The notes beneath the pieces are model-generated. The model had not been told where the DNA came from and did not search any database. It saw nothing but the letters and a program-made list of their open reading frames with translations. Shown in pieces: positions 7,780 through 16,991 of a stretch of 46,359 bases of DNA (position 1 is its first letter; each line of letters starts with the position of its first letter). Source of the stretch: Klebsiella pneumoniae. GTDB taxonomy: Bacteria; Pseudomonadota; Gammaproteobacteria; Pseudomonadales; Azotimanducaceae. The position numbers and the translations under genes are program-made. The DNA is taken from assembly GCA_945861675.1 (NCBI GenBank), contig CAMAVY010000007.1, positions 1 to 46,359 of the forward strand. The letters run 5' to 3'.

Positions 7780-10521
7780 TCAGACCGCGCGCCCGTGGCA
7801 CTGCTTGTACTTCTTGCCCGAGCCGCATGGGCAGGGTTCATTGCGCCCTACTTTCGGCGCATCGCGCGTGTAGGGTGCCGGCCGGCTGTCGTCGACCATT
7901 TCTTCCGGCGGCGCTTCACCGACCAGCGGCTCATTCACATCAGGGTGATTGAACTGCAGCAGACGTGCCTGCGCCTCGCGTCTGAGACGCTCAGCCTCCT
8001 CTGCCTCTTCCTGGGCCTGAATCTGCAACGGCACACGACATAGCACACGCACGACATTGCGCTTGACGTTGACCAGCAGCGCCTGGAACAGCTCGAACGC
8101 TTCCCGCTTGTACTCCTGCTTGGGTTGTTTCTGCGCGTAAGCGCGCAGGTGAATACCCTGGCGCAGGTGATCCATGGTCGCAAGATGCTCTTTCCACAAC
8201 TGATCCAGTACCTGCAGCATCACGCGCTTTTCGACCATACGAAGATCCGGCCCAAGCTGCACTTCGATTTGTCGGTACTCGTCGTCGATCTGCTGGCGGA
8301 TACGTGCGCGCAGTTTCGGTTCAGTGAGGCCGTGGTCCTCTTCCAGCAGCGTCCGCAGCGGCTGACGTGAACCGAACTCATCGAACAATGCCGTCTCCAG
8401 CCCCGCGACGTTCCACTGCTCCTCGAGCGAGTTCTCGGGGATGTGCTCGCTGATCACCACATCGACGACATCGTCACGCATCGCGTCGATGGTGGCGGAG
8501 ATATCGTCGGCGTCCATCAGCTCATTGCGCTGCCGGTAGATGATCTGCCGTTGATCGTTGGCCACGTCGTCGTATTCGAGCAGGTTCTTCCGCATGTCGA
8601 AGTTGTGCTGCTCGACCTTGCGCTGCGCACGTTCGATGGCATTGGTCACCATGCGGTGCTCGATCGCTTCGCCCTGCTCCATGCCGAGCCGCTTCATCAA
8701 GCCACGCACGCTGTCATTGGCGAAGATGCGCATGAGGTTGTCTTCCATCGAAAGATAGAAGCGTGAAGAACCGGCATCACCCTGACGGCCCGCACGGCCA
8801 CGCAGCTGATTATCGATACGCCGCGAGTCGTGCCGCTCAGTACCGATGATGTGCAATCCACCAGACGCGACAACTGCGTCGTGGCGCGCCTGCCATGCGT
8901 CGTTCACTACCTTGATCTGTTCCGGCGTCGGCGCATCCATCGCTTCAAGTTCAACTTCGAGGTTGCCTCCCAGCACGATGTCGGTACCACGCCCTGCCAT
9001 GTTCGTGGCAATCGTCACCACGCCAGGCCGACCCGCCTGCGCGATGATCTCGGCCTCGCGTTCGTGGAACTTCGCGTTCAACACGCTGTGTTCGATCTTG
9101 CGTTTCGCCAGCTCGCCGGACAACAGCTCCGACGATTCGACCGACGCGGTACCCACGAGCACCGGGCGATCGAGTGCGCGGCATTCTTCAATGTCGGCCA
9201 CGATCGCGTCGTACTTTTCCTGGATCGTGAGATACACGAGATCGTTGTGATCTTCTCGCACCATGCCCCGATGGGTCGGGATGATCACCACATCCAGAGC
9301 ATAGATCTGCCGGAACTCGAACGCCTCGGTGTCGGCCGTGCCGGTCATCCCCGCCAGCTTCGAGTACAGGCGGAAGTAGTTCTGAAACGTGGTCGACGCG
9401 TAGGTTTGTGTTTCGCGTTGGATAGGCAGACGTTCCTTTGCCTCGATCGCCTGATGCAGGCCTTCCGACCAACGCCGCCCCGGCATCACGCGGCCTGTAT
9501 GTTCGTCGACGATCAGAATCGCATTGTTCTGAATAATGTAATCGACGTCGCGCTTGAATAGAACGTGTGCCCGAAGCGCTGCCTGAACGTGATGCAGCAG
9601 CGGCAGGTTGATGGCTGCATACAAGCTGTCGTTGTCGTTCAACAGTCCGATACGCGTCAGTTCCTCCTCGACGCGTTGATGGCCACCGTCGGTCAGTTCT
9701 ACCGAGCGGTTTTTCTCGTCCAGGGTGTAGTCGCCCGGATCACCGATCTGCTCAGGATCGTTGTCTCGATACTTCTGCAGACGCAGCCCCGGGATCAGCG
9801 CGTCGATCTTGCGATAGAGATCCGTGCTCTCCTCGGCGGGGCCCGAAATGATCAGCGGCGTTCGCGCCTCGTCGATCAGAATGGAATCGACTTCGTCGAT
9901 GATGGCGTAGTGCATGCGTCGCTGCATACGATCCTGTGGCGTGAACGCCATGTTGTCGCGCAGGTAGTCGAAGCCGAATTCGTTGTTGGTGCCGTAGGTG
10001 ATGTCTGCCGCGTACGCTTCCTGCTTCTCTGCATACGGCTGTTGCGATTGGATGACGCCCACACTCAGTCCCAGCGCGCGATAGATCGGCCCCATCCACT
10101 CCGAGTCTCGACGCGCGAGGTAGTCGTTCACCGTGACCACGTGCACGCCGTGCGCGGGCAAGGCATTCAAGTAGGCCGACAGCGTGGCCACCAGCGTTTT
10201 GCCTTCGCCGGTACGCATCTCAACGATCTTGCCTTCGTGCAGGGTCATTCCGCCCATGAGCTGCACGTCGTAGTGCCGCTTGTTCACACTTCGGCGCGCC
10301 GCTTCACGGACTGCAGCAAACGCCTCCGGCAGCAGGCTGTCCAGCGCGGCACCATCGGCCAACCGCTTGCGGAGCTTCGGCGTCAGATCTGCGAGCTCCG
10401 CGTCCGACAACGCCGTCATTTTCGGCTCAAGCGCGTTGATCGCGCCGACAGCGCGCGCGAGGCGCCGGACCTCCCGCGCATTCTTGGTACCGAACAGTTT
10501 CTTGAGGAAATCGCCAATCAT
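7780..10521 (-). CDS. secA: preprotein translocase ATPase SecA
   Basis: The 913-residue motor of the Sec pathway. It binds SecYEG and drives unfolded preproteins across the inner membrane. Walker A MRTGEGKT lies at 102-109; the DEAD-like Walker [14 protein letters not shown] is at about 210; the preprotein cross-linking domain follows. The second RecA fold contains GRAGRQGD. The C-terminus ends with a zinc/SecB-binding motif [13 protein letters not shown] after a charged linker. The length is normal. It is divergent from dciA, the usual lpxC-dciA-secA neighbourhood. The upstream gap has a weak TAAGAT -10 candidate only. Confidence 0.98.
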   Translation of the reverse strand: MIGDFLKKLFGTKNAREVRRLARAVGAINALEPKMTALSDAELADLTPKLRKRLADGAALDSLLPEAFAAVREAARRSVNKRHYDVQLMGGMTLHEGKIVEMRTGEGKTLVATLSAYLNALPAHGVHVVTVNDYLARRDSEWMGPIYRALGLSVGVIQSQQPYAEKQEAYAADITYGTNNEFGFDYLRDNMAFTPQDRMQRRMHYAIIDEVDSILIDEARTPLIISGPAEESTDLYRKIDALIPGLRLQKYRDNDPEQIGDPGDYTLDEKNRSVELTDGGHQRVEEELTRIGLLNDNDSLYAAINLPLLHHVQAALRAHVLFKRDVDYIIQNNAILIVDEHTGRVMPGRRWSEGLHQAIEAKERLPIQRETQTYASTTFQNYFRLYSKLAGMTGTADTEAFEFRQIYALDVVIIPTHRGMVREDHNDLVYLTIQEKYDAIVADIEECRALDRPVLVGTASVESSELLSGELAKRKIEHSVLNAKFHEREAEIIAQAGRPGVVTIATNMAGRGTDIVLGGNLEVELEAMDAPTPEQIKVVNDAWQARHDAVVASGGLHIIGTERHDSRRIDNQLRGRAGRQGDAGSSRFYLSMEDNLMRIFANDSVRGLMKRLGMEQGEAIEHRMVTNAIERAQRKVEQHNFDMRKNLLEYDDVANDQRQIIYRQRNELMDADDISATIDAMRDDVVDVVISEHIPENSLEEQWNVAGLETALFDEFGSRQPLRTLLEEDHGLTEPKLRARIRQQIDDEYRQIEVQLGPDLRMVEKRVMLQVLDQLWKEHLATMDHLRQGIHLRAYAQKQPKQEYKREAFELFQALLVNVKRNVVRVLCRVPLQIQAQEEAEEAERLRREAQARLLQFNHPDVNEPLVGEAPPEEMVDDSRPAPYTRDAPKVGRNEPCPCGSGKKYKQCHGRAV

Positions 10522-10615
10522 GTGAGGTCAGATGGCAAAAGGTCGGGCATCTTACCTCATCGCATTTGCCCAGCAGCCAAGCGCCACCACCAAGATGTAA
10601 CGTGCCGCCACGATC

Positions 10616-10981
10616 ATGAACATGCAGTCCGACGACGACCCCGGCCCAAGGCGCGGGGGAGTTCGCACCACCGACCAGATCGCAAACTATGCGGACAGCC
10701 CAGTCACGCGTTTGTGGCGAGCGTCCATTCGCCTCGAACGGCTGACCATCTGTGTGCGCGCGATACTCGACGCGGACCTCGCCATGCAGGTGCAGGTGGG
10801 GTCGTTGCAAAGCGGCCGCCTGACGTTGCTGGTCAGCTCTGCAGGTTGGGCCACCAGGCTGCGTCTGGCCGCTGGCGATCTGCAGCGCCAGCTGTCGGAG
10901 CTTCCAGAATTCCATCCGCTTCAGACAATCAAGGTGCGCGTGCTGAAGTGGCAGGGCAACGCCGCAGCAGACGTGGATTAG
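10616..10981 (+). CDS. dciA: DciA-type DUF721 protein, replicative helicase loader
   Basis: A 121-residue protein with the DUF721 core: a basic helical segment (LWRASIRLERL) followed by the family signature GRLTLLVSSAGWATRLR and a C-terminal strand IKVRVL. DciA recruits and loads the DnaB helicase in bacteria that lack DnaC. The position between secA and lpxC is the conserved one for this family. The function is inferred from the family; the N-terminal 30 residues are poorly conserved, and an ATG two codons later is equally possible. Its stop overlaps the lpxC stop by 4 bases in a tail-to-tail arrangement. Confidence 0.85.
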   Translation: MNMQSDDDPGPRRGGVRTTDQIANYADSPVTRLWRASIRLERLTICVRAILDADLAMQVQVGSLQSGRLTLLVSSAGWATRLRLAAGDLQRQLSELPEFHPLQTIKVRVLKWQGNAAADVD

Positions 10982-11880
10982 CCGGCCGCAGAAGCGACGG
11001 GCGTGTCATCCAACGCGAGCCTCGCGCCTGCCACCACCTCGAATGCATCGGGCTGCGCCAACAGCTGTCGAACCAGAAGATTGTTCAAGCTGTGGCCGGA
11101 CTTGTAGCCTTCGAAGTGGCCGATCAAAGGCATGCCTATGAGCATCAGGTCGCCGATGGCATCCAACACCTTGTGCTTGACGAACTCGTCCTCCTGGCGC
11201 AGCCCACCTTCGTTGAGCACCTGGTTTTCGCCCACCGCGACGACATTCTCAAAGCCTGCACCGAGCGCAAGCTTCAGTGCACGCAGCCGATCAAAGTCCT
11301 CCATGAAGCCGAACGTGCGCGCCCAACTGACTTCCGCGGCGAAAGTCGTTGGATTCACATCAATGTGCGCGTGCTTCGGGTGGCTGTGAAACACCGGGTG
11401 ATCGTAGAGCAAGGTGTAGCTGACACTGAACCCAGCCCCAGGCGAGATTCTCGCTCTGGCGTCGCCATGCCAGACCTCGACCGCGCGCAGCACACGCAGA
11501 TACCGGCGCGGCGCAGGCAATTCAATTGAACCCGCCGACTGCAGCGCCAGCACGAACGGCTCGGCACTGCCGTCCATCACGGGCACTTCGGGGCCATTCA
11601 GTTCAACCAGCACGTTGTCGATCTGCAAGCCGGACAGCGCCGCGAGCAGGTGTTCGACCGTCGCTACTTTCGCCGCGTCATTCTGAAGAGTGGTGGCAAG
11701 CTGCGTGTCCACCACATTACTTGCATGTGCGCGAACACACGCCGCAGGTTGCAGGTCAACGCGGCAGAACACGATGCCGCTGTCCGCGGGCGCTTCGCGC
11801 AACACAAGATCGACGGGCTGGCCACTATGCAGCCCGACGCCACTCAGGCGGACGCTGCCTTTGATCGTGGTCTGATTCAC
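10978..11880 (-). CDS. lpxC: UDP-3-O-acyl-N-acetylglucosamine deacetylase LpxC
   Basis: The committed step of lipid A synthesis: Zn-dependent deacetylation of UDP-3-O-acyl-GlcNAc. It has 300 residues. The zinc and catalytic residues are visible: E76-H77 in VEHLLAAL, H236 and D240 in HKVLDAIGD, and H263 in KSGHSLNN. It starts with GTG at 11880 (MNQTTIKGSV, the standard LpxC N-terminus). It lies downstream of ftsZ as in most gammaproteobacteria, but 247 bases separate them. In relatives LpxC level is controlled by proteolysis, which the sequence does not reveal. Confidence 0.97.
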   Translation of the reverse strand: MNQTTIKGSVRLSGVGLHSGQPVDLVLREAPADSGIVFCRVDLQPAACVRAHASNVVDTQLATTLQNDAAKVATVEHLLAALSGLQIDNVLVELNGPEVPVMDGSAEPFVLALQSAGSIELPAPRRYLRVLRAVEVWHGDARARISPGAGFSVSYTLLYDHPVFHSHPKHAHIDVNPTTFAAEVSWARTFGFMEDFDRLRALKLALGAGFENVVAVGENQVLNEGGLRQEDEFVKHKVLDAIGDLMLIGMPLIGHFEGYKSGHSLNNLLVRQLLAQPDAFEVVAGARLALDDTPVASAAG

Positions 11881-11933
11881 ACTCGATGCTCATGCAGGCG
11901 GAGAGTCAAAACCTATGACTTGTAAGCTGCGCA

Positions 11934-11963
11934 ATTGCCCGGCGCTGTACGAGCACGGGCAAT
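11934..11963. promoter_or_regulatory. stem-loop in the ftsZ-lpxC gap
   Basis: Perfect 8-base arms ATTGCCCG (11934-11941) and CGGGCAAT (11956-11963) with a 14-base loop. It lies about 55 bases upstream of the lpxC start, so on the minus strand it would be in an lpxC leader or in the end of the ftsZ transcript. There is no T-run. Its role is unknown. Confidence 0.35.
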
Positions 11964-12041
11964 CGCAGCCAAGTCGCAGTCTCACCTAAGCAGAGCCTTG
12001 CTTCCAGCAGCGCTTCCAGCAGGACCGGCAGCTTCCGCCGT

Positions 12042-12096
12042 ATGCGCCGCCGGGTTCCCGACAGCGCGCCGCCGGATGCGCCGCTGGGTTCCCGAC
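12042..12096. repeat. 21-bp direct repeat in the ftsZ-lpxC gap
   Basis: ATGCGCCGCCGGGTTCCCGAC at 12042-12062 recurs with one mismatch at 12076-12096, period 34. A shorter repeat, GCTTCCAGCAG, occurs twice just to the left (around 12002-12021). The rest of the 247-base gap shows no gene. It looks like noncoding sequence with local duplications. Confidence 0.7.
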
Positions 12097-12127
12097 TGCG
12101 GGCACGCAGCGCCGATCCCCTTGTTGC

Positions 12128-13333
12128 TCAGTCTGCCTGTCGACGCAGGAATGCTGGAATGTCCAGGTAAGTGAGGTCTGACGATCCTGCTCCTGCCGCG
12201 CCTTGCGCGCTGCTGCCTGGCACGCTGGAAACCGACGGCGTCATTCGCACCCTTGGCGCTACCCGCGAAATTGCCGGCTTGTCGTATTTTCCGTAGTCCG
12301 TATCCAGCACTTTCTCCGGAATCGGATTTGCGGCGACACGTACACGCGTCTCAGACGCGCGCACTGGCGCTTCCTCCATTGCCATCTGGCCGATGCCCGT
12401 CGCAACCACAGTCACCCGCAGTTCGTCCGACATCTCCGGGTCGATCACCGTACCCACCACCACTGTCGCACTTGGCGACGCAATGGCCTCGATCGTCTCA
12501 CCTACTTCCTCGAACTCGCCCAAGGAAAGATCCGGGCCTGCGGTCACGTTGACCAGAATGCCACGCGCGCCGCTGAGGTCGATGTCTTCCAAAAGCGGAC
12601 TGTGAATTGCCGCTTCCGCCGCAATGCGCGCACGGTTCTCGCCACTTGCGCGTCCGGTGCCCATCATCGCGATGCCCATTTCCGACATCACCGTGCGGAC
12701 GTCCGCAAAGTCCACGTTGATGACGCCTGGACGAATGATCAGGTCCGCGATGCCCTGCACTGCGCCCAGCAATACGTCATTCGCTGCCGCGAACGCGTCG
12801 AGCATGGTGGTGCGCTCGCCAAGCACCTGCAGCAGTTTCTGGTTCGGAATCGTGATGAGCGAATCGACGTGCTGAACCAGTTCAGCGATGCCAGCGTCGG
12901 CTTGACGGCTGCGCTTCTCGAATCGAAACGGCTTGGTCACGACAGCAACCGTGAGAATCCCAAGCTCCTTGGCAATCTCGGCCACGATCGGTGCAGCCCC
13001 GGTGCCCGTACCACCGCCCATGCCCGCTGTAATGAACACCATGTCCGCGCCCTGCAGCACGGCGGAGATGCGCTCACGGTCATCGATTGCCGCCTGCCGA
13101 CCGACATTCGGATCGGCACCCGCACCGAGCCCCTTGGTCAGACTGCCGCCGATCTGCAGTTGGGTCTTCGCCTCAATGCCCTTCAATGCCTGCGCATCTG
13201 TGTTTGCGGCAATGAACTCAACGCCCTGAACATTGTTGCGGACCATGTGCTGCACCGCGTTACCGCCCGCACCACCGACGCCAATGACTTTGATGACCGC
13301 TGACTGCGGCTCGTTATCAACCAGCTCAAACAT
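12128..13333 (-). CDS. ftsZ: cell division GTPase FtsZ
   Basis: The tubulin-like protein that forms the Z-ring; 401 residues. The nucleotide-binding start is VIGVGGAGGNAV (about 17-27), and the tubulin signature GGGTGTG is at 106-112. The T7-loop region NVDFADVRTVMSEMG supplies the catalytic Asp. A variable linker leads to the C-terminal peptide YLDIPAFLRRQAD, which binds FtsA and ZipA. The ATG at 13333 has GAGGAG upstream at about 8 bases and gives the normal N-terminus MFELVDN. It is the last gene of the dcw cluster, 23 bases after ftsA and with its own good ribosome binding site, as expected for a highly expressed product. Confidence 0.98.
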   Translation of the reverse strand: MFELVDNEPQSAVIKVIGVGGAGGNAVQHMVRNNVQGVEFIAANTDAQALKGIEAKTQLQIGGSLTKGLGAGADPNVGRQAAIDDRERISAVLQGADMVFITAGMGGGTGTGAAPIVAEIAKELGILTVAVVTKPFRFEKRSRQADAGIAELVQHVDSLITIPNQKLLQVLGERTTMLDAFAAANDVLLGAVQGIADLIIRPGVINVDFADVRTVMSEMGIAMMGTGRASGENRARIAAEAAIHSPLLEDIDLSGARGILVNVTAGPDLSLGEFEEVGETIEAIASPSATVVVGTVIDPEMSDELRVTVVATGIGQMAMEEAPVRASETRVRVAANPIPEKVLDTDYGKYDKPAISRVAPRVRMTPSVSSVPGSSAQGAAGAGSSDLTYLDIPAFLRRQAD

Positions 13334-13356
13334 ATTGTTATCTCCTCGGCCAGAGT

Positions 13357-14619
13357 TCATTCGTTCAATCCAATCCAGGACTTCACTCGCTTGATGAACG
13401 AAGTCGTCGTCGTTGTCGGCGTCCCGCGCAACTGCTCGCGCGAATGCCCGTAGAGCAACAGGCCTACCGCTGTTGCGTACGCGGGATTGCGGACGATGTC
13501 CGACAGCCCCGCGATGTTCCGTGGTGTGCCCAGTGTGACGGGCATGTGAAAGATGGATTCCGCGAGCTCGACCACGCCTTCGATCTTCGCGGAGCCGCCG
13601 GTGAGCACGATGCCCGCAGGCAACATGTCTTCGAAGCCGCTGCGGCGGAGCTCTGCCTGAACCAGTGTGAAGAGTTCGTCGTACCGAGGTTCGACCACCT
13701 CAGCCAGCGCCTGGCGCGAAAGCGACCGGGGCAGTCTATCTCCGACACCCGGGACCTTGATCGTCTCGTCGGCGCGCGCCAGCTGAGTCAATGCGCAGGC
13801 GTATTTGATCTTCAATTCCTCGGCATGCTGCGTCGGTGTACGGAGCGCCATCGCAATATCGTTGGTGACTTGGTCACCTGCGATCGGGATGACCGCAGTG
13901 TGCCGTATCGCGCCGCCGGTGAAAACAGCAATGTCGGTAGTTCCACCACCAATATCGATCAAACACACACCGAGTTCGCGTTCATCGTCCGACAACACGG
14001 CGTAGCTCGACGCAAGCTGCTCAAGAATGATTTCCTGTACTTCAAGGTCACAACGCTCGACACACTTCTCAATGTTCTGCGCCGCATTGATCGCGCAGGT
14101 CACGAGGTGCACCTTCGCCTCCAGCCGTACACCCGACATGCCTATCGGCTCGCGGATGCCCTCGTGGTTGTCGACGAGATATTCCTGAGGCAAGACATGC
14201 AACACGCGCTGATCGGCCGGAATTGCAACAGCCTGCGCAGCGTCCAGCACACGCTCAACGTCCTGCTCACCCACCTCGCGATCACGAATCGCCACGATGC
14301 CATGGGAGTTGAGGCTACGGATGTGGCTGCCGGCGATGCCTGCATAGACTGTGCGAATTTCGCAGCCCGCCATCAGCTCCGCTTCTTCAATGGCACGTTG
14401 GATCGACTGCACGGTCGACTCAATGTTCACGACAACGCCCTTCTTCAGACCGCGCGAGCGCTGCGAGCCGATACCGATCACCTCAAGCTCGCCTTCGTCA
14501 GTCACCTGCGCAACCATCGCGACGACTTTCGATGTCCCGATGTCGAGCCCGACGATCTGCCGGCCGCCGCCGTCACCCGTACGCTGCAGTCGATCGCCGA
14601 GTTTCCAGTCCATTTTCAC
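13357..14619 (-). CDS. ftsA: cell division actin-like protein FtsA
   Basis: An actin-family ATPase that tethers FtsZ to the membrane and signals to the divisome; about 420 residues. The first phosphate loop GLDIGTSKVVAMVAQV lies near residue 25, the second, IDIGGGTTDIAVF, near 205, and the adenosine motif LTGGSAKIEGV near 335. The C-terminal amphipathic helix region SFIKRVKSWIGLNE anchors it to the membrane. The chosen start is the GTG at 14619 that overlaps the ftsQ stop (GTGA) with AGG 6 bases before it; an ATG at 14613 is also possible. The N-terminus before the first motif is about 15 residues longer than in E. coli. Confidence 0.97.
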   Translation of the reverse strand: MKMDWKLGDRLQRTGDGGGRQIVGLDIGTSKVVAMVAQVTDEGELEVIGIGSQRSRGLKKGVVVNIESTVQSIQRAIEEAELMAGCEIRTVYAGIAGSHIRSLNSHGIVAIRDREVGEQDVERVLDAAQAVAIPADQRVLHVLPQEYLVDNHEGIREPIGMSGVRLEAKVHLVTCAINAAQNIEKCVERCDLEVQEIILEQLASSYAVLSDDERELGVCLIDIGGGTTDIAVFTGGAIRHTAVIPIAGDQVTNDIAMALRTPTQHAEELKIKYACALTQLARADETIKVPGVGDRLPRSLSRQALAEVVEPRYDELFTLVQAELRRSGFEDMLPAGIVLTGGSAKIEGVVELAESIFHMPVTLGTPRNIAGLSDIVRNPAYATAVGLLLYGHSREQLRGTPTTTTTSFIKRVKSWIGLNE

Positions 14620-15560
14620 TGTGTACCTGCTACGGCCAGAGCCATGTGTTGTTGTTTGTCCGCGTTGATGCCCGCCAGGGCCGCGCCGTTTGGTTGGGTG
14701 ATCTGTTGAGCGTGTTGTTGGCTGCCCCGCTGGGCGTTCGCCGATGAATCGCCTGGCGTGGCCGCCGTACCGTCTGGCGCATGCCATGCAACCGCGACAC
14801 CATTTGCGTAACGCGCATCGACACGCTCGATGCGGTCGCGCTCGGCGGCAAGGTGCCGCGCATACAAGTCAACGACCCGACGTGCCCGATCCAGAACGTC
14901 GCTGTTGCCCAGCAACACTTCGATCTGGCCATCGAGCACCATGCTCCAGTTACCCTTCTCGTCTTGTCCGGTGCGCGTGACCAGTAGTCCGGCGGGCCCG
15001 AAGATCTCGCGCAGCACACGGTAGTGCCGCACCACTTCTACGGCAGAGTCAGGCGGCCCGAACAGATTTGGCAGGTCGGGCTGAATTCGCTGGCCGACAT
15101 AACGGAACGCGCGACCGTCGTCACCCAGCAGGCCGTTGCTGTTCCAACGGGCAATCGGGACAGAGTGCGCAAGCGCAACCTCGATACGATCGGGCCACAC
15201 GCGACGAACACTCACGCTGCGGGTCCAACCGAGCGCCTGAAGACCCTCGACGATGGCGTGCGCATCTACAGACAACACGCCACCCTTGAGGCTCTTGTTC
15301 ACCACCGCCTCAACCTGCGCGCGCTCGGCCGGATCGACTTCACCATCGATGAACACGCGGGTCACCGGATGATCCAACGCAGCGTAACTGTATGTGCCGC
15401 CCCACACGATCGCCGCAATCGTTCCGGAACCAAGCAGCGCACGCAGTGTGCTGCGCAATGCATGCGCACCTATGAAAGGTTGTCGTTCAACGACGCGCGG
15501 TTTCGTGGCGCTACGCACAGGAGTTTTCATGGGGCTCATGACTGCCTGCCTGTCGCTCAT
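14616..15560 (-). CDS. ftsQ: cell division protein FtsQ
   Basis: A bitopic divisome protein that links early and late division proteins through FtsB/FtsL. It has 314 residues: a basic cytoplasmic N-terminus, one membrane segment near 42-62, a POTRA domain beginning about HPVTRVFIDGEV (near 68), and a beta domain to about 265. A tail of about 50 residues rich in Gln, Ala and Asn follows and looks disordered. It overlaps murC by 4 bases (ATGA). The ddlB gene normally between murC and ftsQ is absent. Confidence 0.95.
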   Translation of the reverse strand: MSDRQAVMSPMKTPVRSATKPRVVERQPFIGAHALRSTLRALLGSGTIAAIVWGGTYSYAALDHPVTRVFIDGEVDPAERAQVEAVVNKSLKGGVLSVDAHAIVEGLQALGWTRSVSVRRVWPDRIEVALAHSVPIARWNSNGLLGDDGRAFRYVGQRIQPDLPNLFGPPDSAVEVVRHYRVLREIFGPAGLLVTRTGQDEKGNWSMVLDGQIEVLLGNSDVLDRARRVVDLYARHLAAERDRIERVDARYANGVAVAWHAPDGTAATPGDSSANAQRGSQQHAQQITQPNGAALAGINADKQQHMALAVAGTQ

Positions 15561-16990
15561 GGCTGCATGTCCTTGAGCTGCTGCGATACCGCCGACACGT
15601 TGCCGGCGCCTTGAGTGATGACGATGTCGCCGTCGCGGGCAACCCGCGCCAGCAATTCGGGAACCTCGGCAAGGCTTCCGCAGTACAGCGGCGCATTCAG
15701 CCCGCGCTGACGAATCGCCGCCGCTACCGAGTGCGCGTCGGCCCCAGCAATCACTGGCTCGCCAGCGCTGTAAACGTCTAGAAGCAGCAGCAGGTCCACC
15801 TGCGACAGCACCGCGACGAAGTCATCGAAAAGATCCCGCGTGCGCGTGTAGCGGTGCAGCTGATACACCATCGCAATGCGGCGCCCGGGCCAGACAGACC
15901 GTGCCGCATCGATCACTGCACGCACTTCAGTCGGGTGGTGGCCGTAATCATCGACCAGCGTCACCGTGCTGGCGCCCAAGCGAACGTGCTCAGTCACGTC
16001 GAAGCGGCGGCCGACGCCCGCGTAGTGCCCGAGCCCGGTCTGAATGGCGGCGTCATCGAGGCCTTCATCGGTGGCAATCGCTACAACGGCCAGCGCATTC
16101 AGCACATTGTGGCGGCCCGGAAGATTGAGGCTGACGGACAACGCAGCATGTGGCGCAGGACGCTGTACCTGAAAGTGGGTGCGCAGTCCGTCAACCCGAA
16201 CATCGCATGCTCGATAGCTGGCCGTGTCGGCGAAACCGTAGGTCAACACAGGCCGGCCGATGCGCGGCAACAGCGCGCAGACATTCGCATCGTCGACACA
16301 CGCGACCAGCACACCGTAGAACGGCAATCGATGCACGAACTCCACGAACGCATCGAACAACTGGGACAAATCACCGCCGTACGTGCCCATGTGGTCACGA
16401 TCAATATTCGTAATCACCGCTGCCATCGGCTGTAGATAAAGGAAGGACGCGTCGCTCTCGTCGGCTTCGACCACAATCACGTTGCCAGCACCCAGACGGG
16501 CATTCGCATCCGCACTCTTCACCAGACCACCCACAACAAAGGTGGGATCCGCGCCTGCAGCGCGAAACACCTCAGTGATCATGCATGTGGTCGTGGTCTT
16601 GCCATGGGTGCCCGCCACAGCAATGCCGTGCCTGTAGCGCATCAACTCGCCCAACATCTCGGCACGTGGCACAACTGGCAGCTGACGCGTGCGCGCTTCG
16701 AGCAGTTCAGGGTTATCTGCCGGTACCGCAGTCGACACGACCACCGCATCCGCGCCATGCACCTGCGCTCGTGCGTGGCCGATGAATATCTGCGCACCAA
16801 GCCGTCCCAGTCGCTCCGTGGAGACCCCCGCGTGCTGGTCCGATCCGGACACTTCGTACCCTTGCGTCAGCAGCACTTCCGCAATGCCGCACATTCCACT
16901 GCCACCGATGCCGATGAAGTGCACGCGGTTGATGCGACGCATGCGTGCGGGCGCGCGAACGCTCTCGGGCGTCTGCGACCGGGTTGTCAT
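15557..16990 (-). CDS. murC: UDP-N-acetylmuramate--L-alanine ligase MurC
   Basis: Adds L-Ala to UDP-MurNAc, the first peptide step of peptidoglycan synthesis. It has 477 residues from the ATG at 16990. The N-terminal Rossmann motif HFIGIGGSGMCGIAEVL is at 24-40; the ATP loop AGTHGKTTTT at about 126-135; EADESDASFLYLQP and TNIDRDHMGTY follow; and the C-terminal domain contains DDYGHHPTEV. A GTG at 17002 is an alternative start with GGAG 10 bases upstream. ftsW ends 1 base before the ATG (TGATATG), so murG, normally between ftsW and murC, is missing. Confidence 0.97.
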   Translation of the reverse strand: MTTRSQTPESVRAPARMRRINRVHFIGIGGSGMCGIAEVLLTQGYEVSGSDQHAGVSTERLGRLGAQIFIGHARAQVHGADAVVVSTAVPADNPELLEARTRQLPVVPRAEMLGELMRYRHGIAVAGTHGKTTTTCMITEVFRAAGADPTFVVGGLVKSADANARLGAGNVIVVEADESDASFLYLQPMAAVITNIDRDHMGTYGGDLSQLFDAFVEFVHRLPFYGVLVACVDDANVCALLPRIGRPVLTYGFADTASYRACDVRVDGLRTHFQVQRPAPHAALSVSLNLPGRHNVLNALAVVAIATDEGLDDAAIQTGLGHYAGVGRRFDVTEHVRLGASTVTLVDDYGHHPTEVRAVIDAARSVWPGRRIAMVYQLHRYTRTRDLFDDFVAVLSQVDLLLLLDVYSAGEPVIAGADAHSVAAAIRQRGLNAPLYCGSLAEVPELLARVARDGDIVITQGAGNVSAVSQQLKDMQP

Positions 16991-16991
16991 A

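Noticed and set aside
9565-11529. A 654-codon open frame on the plus strand
   Set aside because: It runs antisense to the start of secA and across dciA and lpxC, all with complete family motifs. Long antisense frames are expected in GC-rich genes. The product is rich in Arg, His and Gln and matches no family.
12203-13303. A 366-codon open frame on the plus strand opposite ftsZ
   Set aside because: Antisense shadow of ftsZ; no start signal and a His/Arg-rich composition.
13444-14709. A 421-codon open frame on the plus strand opposite ftsA
   Set aside because: Antisense shadow of ftsA and the end of ftsQ; composition is typical of a reversed reading frame and no domain is recognisable.
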